Shown here one piece after another: positions 4,007 through 6,730 of a stretch of DNA of 6,730 nucleotides. A model generated the notes under the pieces. It did no database searches. It was not told the DNA's origin and was given only the letters and a program-made list of their open reading frames with translations. This DNA comes from Deltaproteobacteria bacterium. GTDB taxonomy: Bacteria; Desulfobacterota; GWC2-55-46; JAUVFY01. Both the position numbers and the translations under genes were made by a program. Location: contig JAUVFY010000067.1 in the NCBI GenBank assembly GCA_030594025.1, positions 1 through 6,730 on the forward strand. The letters are read 5' to 3'. The first letter of the stretch is position 1, and every line of letters starts with the position of its first letter.

Positions 4007-6019
4007 TTAAACTTCCAAATTTTTTGTTTGTTTCTTCGAGTATTTGGACCGGCCGCAGACCTCGCACTTCTCTATTTCCAGGAGTTTATTCAGGTACTCC
4101 TGTATGACGATGACAAAGGTGGCATGGCTCCAGGTAAGCGGTGAGACCGAAAGGGGCTCGTTGGTGTAGGGGTTAACCTGCTCGGCCAGGACCCCGCTGG
4201 GCAACGCCCTGTCCGCGACCCAGTGCATGATCTCAAGAGCCTTATCAAGGTCCTTTTCATCCTTCGCCCGGGCGATATAGTACTGTGCCAGCCACAGGGT
4301 CGTTATAAACCAGGGGTTGCCCGGGAGCTTTTCACTTACTCGATGATAGCCGTCGCCCTCATAGCGGGCCAGCCCCCCCACCTCTGTCCTTAACCAGAGT
4401 TTCTCGTAGACCTCGTCCATGGTGCTCTTAACCCGTTCATCTTCGGGGCCGTAGGCACCGAAAGCGAATATCCCGAACACACTTGCGTCAACGGTCGTGT
4501 CGATCTCCACCCCTCCGCTGGCGTTTAAGTTAATCATGCGTGCAAAGCGTTTTTCCTTTTCCAGATAGAGATACCTGTCCATGGCCTCCCTGACCTCGCG
4601 TGCGCCGTGGCGGTATTGCTCTGCGAGGGCCGTCTCCCCGAAGGCATGGGCGAAATTGGCCGCCGCCGTTAAACCCCCGTAGACTGCGGCCACCGTAAAG
4701 GTGAGTATCCCCTGGCGTTCTTCCCAGAGGTCGTAGCTCGCAAGGGGGAGCCTTGTTTTCGGGTCGCGGTAGTTTAGCAGCATATCGGCCGCGTTTTTAA
4801 TCAACGGCCTGTACAGGGGTTTTATAAATTCGATATCCTTGAAGAGCTCATAATGCTTCCACAGGGCCCAAACAACGAGTGCCGTCTCGTCCTCCTGGAT
4901 GGGGAGCTGAAGGGTCTTGTCTTTAAGCCAGGGGTGCCAGGAGCTCGCCAGCGACCCGGAGGGGGTATATTTATGAAGGAAATAACCGTCCTTTTCTATA
5001 ATGCTGTTACAGAGATTAAAAAAGCGCCGGGTGATTTCGTGGTAGCCGGCAAGGTCGAGCGCATATGCCACGAGGGCCCCGTCGCGGGGCCACATATAAC
5101 TGTAGGTGTCACGGTTGAAATATACGACGTCCGAGTCGTTTGCGGCGATTATGCTCCCGCAATTGTCTATCTGCGTGCGGGCAATTAAAAGGCTCCTTTT
5201 ATAAAGCCGGGCTAGCCTTTCCGGCAGAAGGTCCAAATTGAGTCCCTCCTTGTTTACCCATAATCTCCAGTAATCCAGGGTTCTCTTGAAGATGGTCTCG
5301 GGCCTCTTTTTCATTACGATGCCGTTCAGTCTTTCGACCTCGTGCCACTTCTTTCCCGCACATATCCAGTAAAAACATTCGTCCTTCGCCCCGGGCTTGA
5401 GCTTTAAATGGATGGCCACTACCGAGTCGACCGACCCCTGGGCGATCGGGTTGCCGCTCAAAAGGCCGTCCTCGGCGTCCTTCCAGGTCCCCTTGAACCT
5501 ACCATGCCCTTTGTTTCCCGTTGCGAACCAGTCGATGCCGTACTTCTTGTTCGCAAATACGTTAATCAAGAAATACCTCTTATCCTTGTAGTGCAAAAGC
5601 CCCTGAACCTCGGGCCGGTATGCGGCCGTGTCACCTATGTCGTTTCCATAGATATGGAAGTCGTGACAGAGAAAGAGCCTTACCTCCTTTTCCTCATCCG
5701 ACAGGTTCTCAACCGTCAGTTTTTTAAGAAACACGTTCTCATGGAAATCTACCAGGTCATTGGCCTGTATCCTGAGTTCGAGTTTTTCGTTAAGGAGCTC
5801 GACGTCGGTTACGAGGGAGTCGTCAAGGTAATCCATTTTTATCTTCCATCGCCCGGGGAGCCAGCTGAAGTGACCGTTTACCCAGACGCCGAAGCGGAAG
5901 GGCTTGCACTTGGTGTGGTTTTCCTGTCCCACGTAGGGAAAATAAAATTCGCGCAAAAGATAGTCCTTACCGAATGCAACCAGAAGGTTGCCGTTACTTA
6001 CAGGTATGTCACGCGGCAT
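4007..6019 (-). CDS. Intracellular GH15 glucoamylase-family glycoside hydrolase
   Basis: This is an inverting glycosidase of family GH15 that releases glucose from alpha-glucans or oligosaccharides. The 670-aa protein has the archaeal/bacterial architecture: an N-terminal beta-sandwich (about 1-245) and an (alpha/alpha)6 barrel (about 265-645). Barrel motifs are YSYMWPRDGA (306-315), LPIQEDETALVVWALW (372-387), YDLWEERQG (429-437) with E433 as likely general acid, GNPWFITTLWLAQYY (567-581) and LAEQVNP...PLSVSPLTWSHA (611-633) with E613 as likely base. Both catalytic glutamates align with E179 and E400 of Aspergillus glucoamylase. No signal peptide is present, so the enzyme should act in the cytoplasm, for example on glycogen or imported maltodextrin; some GH15 members are trehalases or isomaltose-type enzymes, so the exact substrate is open. 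An unusual tail, CEVCGRSKYSKKQTKNLEV (652-670), adds a CxxC pair. GGGGAG (6031-6026) lies six bases before the ATG. It follows the azoreductase gene by 29 nt, suggesting one transcript. Confidence 0.93.
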   Translation of the reverse strand: MPRDIPVSNGNLLVAFGKDYLLREFYFPYVGQENHTKCKPFRFGVWVNGHFSWLPGRWKIKMDYLDDSLVTDVELLNEKLELRIQANDLVDFHENVFLKKLTVENLSDEEKEVRLFLCHDFHIYGNDIGDTAAYRPEVQGLLHYKDKRYFLINVFANKKYGIDWFATGNKGHGRFKGTWKDAEDGLLSGNPIAQGSVDSVVAIHLKLKPGAKDECFYWICAGKKWHEVERLNGIVMKKRPETIFKRTLDYWRLWVNKEGLNLDLLPERLARLYKRSLLIARTQIDNCGSIIAANDSDVVYFNRDTYSYMWPRDGALVAYALDLAGYHEITRRFFNLCNSIIEKDGYFLHKYTPSGSLASSWHPWLKDKTLQLPIQEDETALVVWALWKHYELFKDIEFIKPLYRPLIKNAADMLLNYRDPKTRLPLASYDLWEERQGILTFTVAAVYGGLTAAANFAHAFGETALAEQYRHGAREVREAMDRYLYLEKEKRFARMINLNASGGVEIDTTVDASVFGIFAFGAYGPEDERVKSTMDEVYEKLWLRTEVGGLARYEGDGYHRVSEKLPGNPWFITTLWLAQYYIARAKDEKDLDKALEIMHWVADRALPSGVLAEQVNPYTNEPLSVSPLTWSHATFVIVIQEYLNKLLEIEKCEVCGRSKYSKKQTKNLEV

Positions 6020-6048
6020 GGGCTTCTCCCCGGTTATCTCCGTTTAAT

Positions 6049-6678
6049 TTAATTAAAACCTTCTGCTACTTCCCGCGCCCGTTTCTGTGCCTCTTCGATA
6101 TTCTGCTTCTGCACATCGGGCCCTCCGGCATCCATGGGTTGTGCGACGACGAAGGTTATGTCCGTAAGCCCCACGAAACCGAATATGGTGCGCAGATAAG
6201 GTTCCTGGAAATCAAAGGGCCGTAGCTCTTCGGTCGAGTATTCGCCGCCGCGGCTCGCAATAACCACCATCTTTTTCCCCTTCACAAGCCCTTCAACACC
6301 TTCGGCGGTGTACCTGAAAAGATACTTGGGCTGCACGATGATATCGATATAATGTTTTAATGTATAGGGGATGTTGAAATTCCACATGGGTGTACTTACC
6401 AGGTATGCGTCCGCGGACATGAACCTGTCGATCTCGGCTATTATTTCCTCCCAGGCATCCTTCGCCTCTCCAAAGAGGTCTTTGCCGCCGAGAAGGATAT
6501 ACTTGCCGTCCACCCTCTTTACCGTAAGGGAAGGAAGCTCTTCCTTAAAAAGATTCAATTCCTCCACCACCCAGCCCTCGTGTGTGGATTGAAAGGAGTC
6601 GAGAAAGGCCCGGGTTACCTTGAGTGTCCTTGACTCATCACCCCGCGGTGTGGCGATAATGTGCAATAGCTTTTTCAT
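6049..6678 (-). CDS. azoR: FMN-dependent NADH:quinone oxidoreductase / azoreductase
   Basis: This is a flavodoxin-fold enzyme that passes two electrons from NAD(P)H through FMN to quinones or azo compounds, generally seen as cytoplasmic protection against electrophilic quinones. The 209-aa length is normal for AzoR (E. coli about 201). Motifs in order are the N-terminal strand and phosphate-loop region LLHIIATPRGDESRTLKVT (4-22), STPMWNFNIPYTLKHYID (95-112), the signature loop around FMN, KYLFRYTAEGVEGLVKGKK (118-136), then ASRGGEYS (141-148) and YLRTIFGFVGLTDITFV (161-177). The start is fixed by AGGAGG (6690-6685), six bases before the ATG, the best ribosome site in the window. It is the first gene of a minus-strand pair, and the GH15 gene follows after 29 nt with no terminator between. 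A functional link between quinone reduction and glucan hydrolysis is not obvious. The promoter is largely beyond the right edge. Confidence 0.93.
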   Translation of the reverse strand: MKKLLHIIATPRGDESRTLKVTRAFLDSFQSTHEGWVVEELNLFKEELPSLTVKRVDGKYILLGGKDLFGEAKDAWEEIIAEIDRFMSADAYLVSTPMWNFNIPYTLKHYIDIIVQPKYLFRYTAEGVEGLVKGKKMVVIASRGGEYSTEELRPFDFQEPYLRTIFGFVGLTDITFVVAQPMDAGGPDVQKQNIEEAQKRAREVAEGFN

Positions 6679-6715
6679 CTAAGACCTCCTCCCGGATTTT
6701 CAGGTTTGCTACCGT

Positions 6716-6729
6716 AATTCATATGAATT
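6716..6729. promoter_or_regulatory. 14-bp perfect palindrome upstream of azoR, possible operator
   Basis: AATTCATATGAATT is exactly self-complementary. It lies 38-51 bp upstream of the azoR start codon on the minus strand, where a promoter would be expected. Azoreductase genes are often controlled by MarR-, TetR- or HxlR-type repressors that bind such AT-rich palindromes. The window ends one base later, so the -35 region and any divergent regulator gene cannot be seen. Confidence 0.4.
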
Positions 6730-6730
6730 C

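Noticed and set aside
5408..6052. 214-codon open frame on the plus strand opposite the GH15 gene
   Set aside because: It lies wholly antisense to the well-supported GH15 reading frame, has no recognisable domain, and follows from the codon bias of the minus-strand gene.
1..6730. CRISPR arrays, tRNA or rRNA genes
   Set aside because: I found no regularly spaced repeats beyond the two adjacent 20-bp units, and no sequence resembling a tRNA cloverleaf or rRNA.

Overview
The window reads as bacterial chromosome from a Gram-negative, probably anaerobic or microaerophilic lineage. The GC content looks roughly balanced to slightly GC-rich, and AGG/AGA (Arg) and ATA (Ile) codons are frequent. The cysteine-bearing PAS domain, the archaeal/bacterial-type intracellular GH15 enzyme and the cupredoxin-like secreted protein are most reminiscent of Nitrospirota or the former Deltaproteobacteria. 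This placement is inference from gene style; no marker gene is present.

Layout: positions 1-183 carry a perfect two-copy 20-bp tandem repeat and a plausible promoter. They lead into a 450-aa PAS-PAS-GGDEF diguanylate cyclase (184-1536, +). A separate promoter precedes a 269-aa membrane di-iron hydroxylase of the sterol desaturase superfamily (1690-2499, +). After a probable terminator there is a near-consensus sigma70 promoter with a leader of about 130 nt, and then a short SlyD-like FKBP prolyl isomerase (2762-3202, +) ending in a strong intrinsic terminator. The three plus-strand genes appear to be separate transcription units.

The minus strand holds the rest. A two-gene operon runs from an FMN-dependent NADH:quinone reductase/azoreductase (6678 to 6049) into a cytoplasmic GH15 glucoamylase-family enzyme (6019 to 4007), with a 29-nt gap. 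Downstream of it, 3827 to 3305, is the most unusual locus. The N-terminal half of an exported cupredoxin-like protein stops early, and the next ~90 codons, open in the +1 frame, encode the C-terminal part of what looks like a DUF1571/LolA-like protein. I read this as a deletion-born, frameshifted chimera, although a sequencing indel in an AAAA run could explain the frame change (but not the hybrid domain content).

The genes do not form one obvious pathway: signalling (c-di-GMP), membrane lipid modification, protein folding, glucan/glycogen or oligosaccharide hydrolysis, and quinone/redox detoxification. I see no tRNA, rRNA, CRISPR array or convincing novel multi-gene system. The points most worth following up are the chimeric cupredoxin locus, the four-cysteine PAS domain on the cyclase, the long leader with a hairpin before slyD, the cysteine-pair tail on the GH15 enzyme, and the tandem repeat at the left edge, which may mark an insertion-sequence end.
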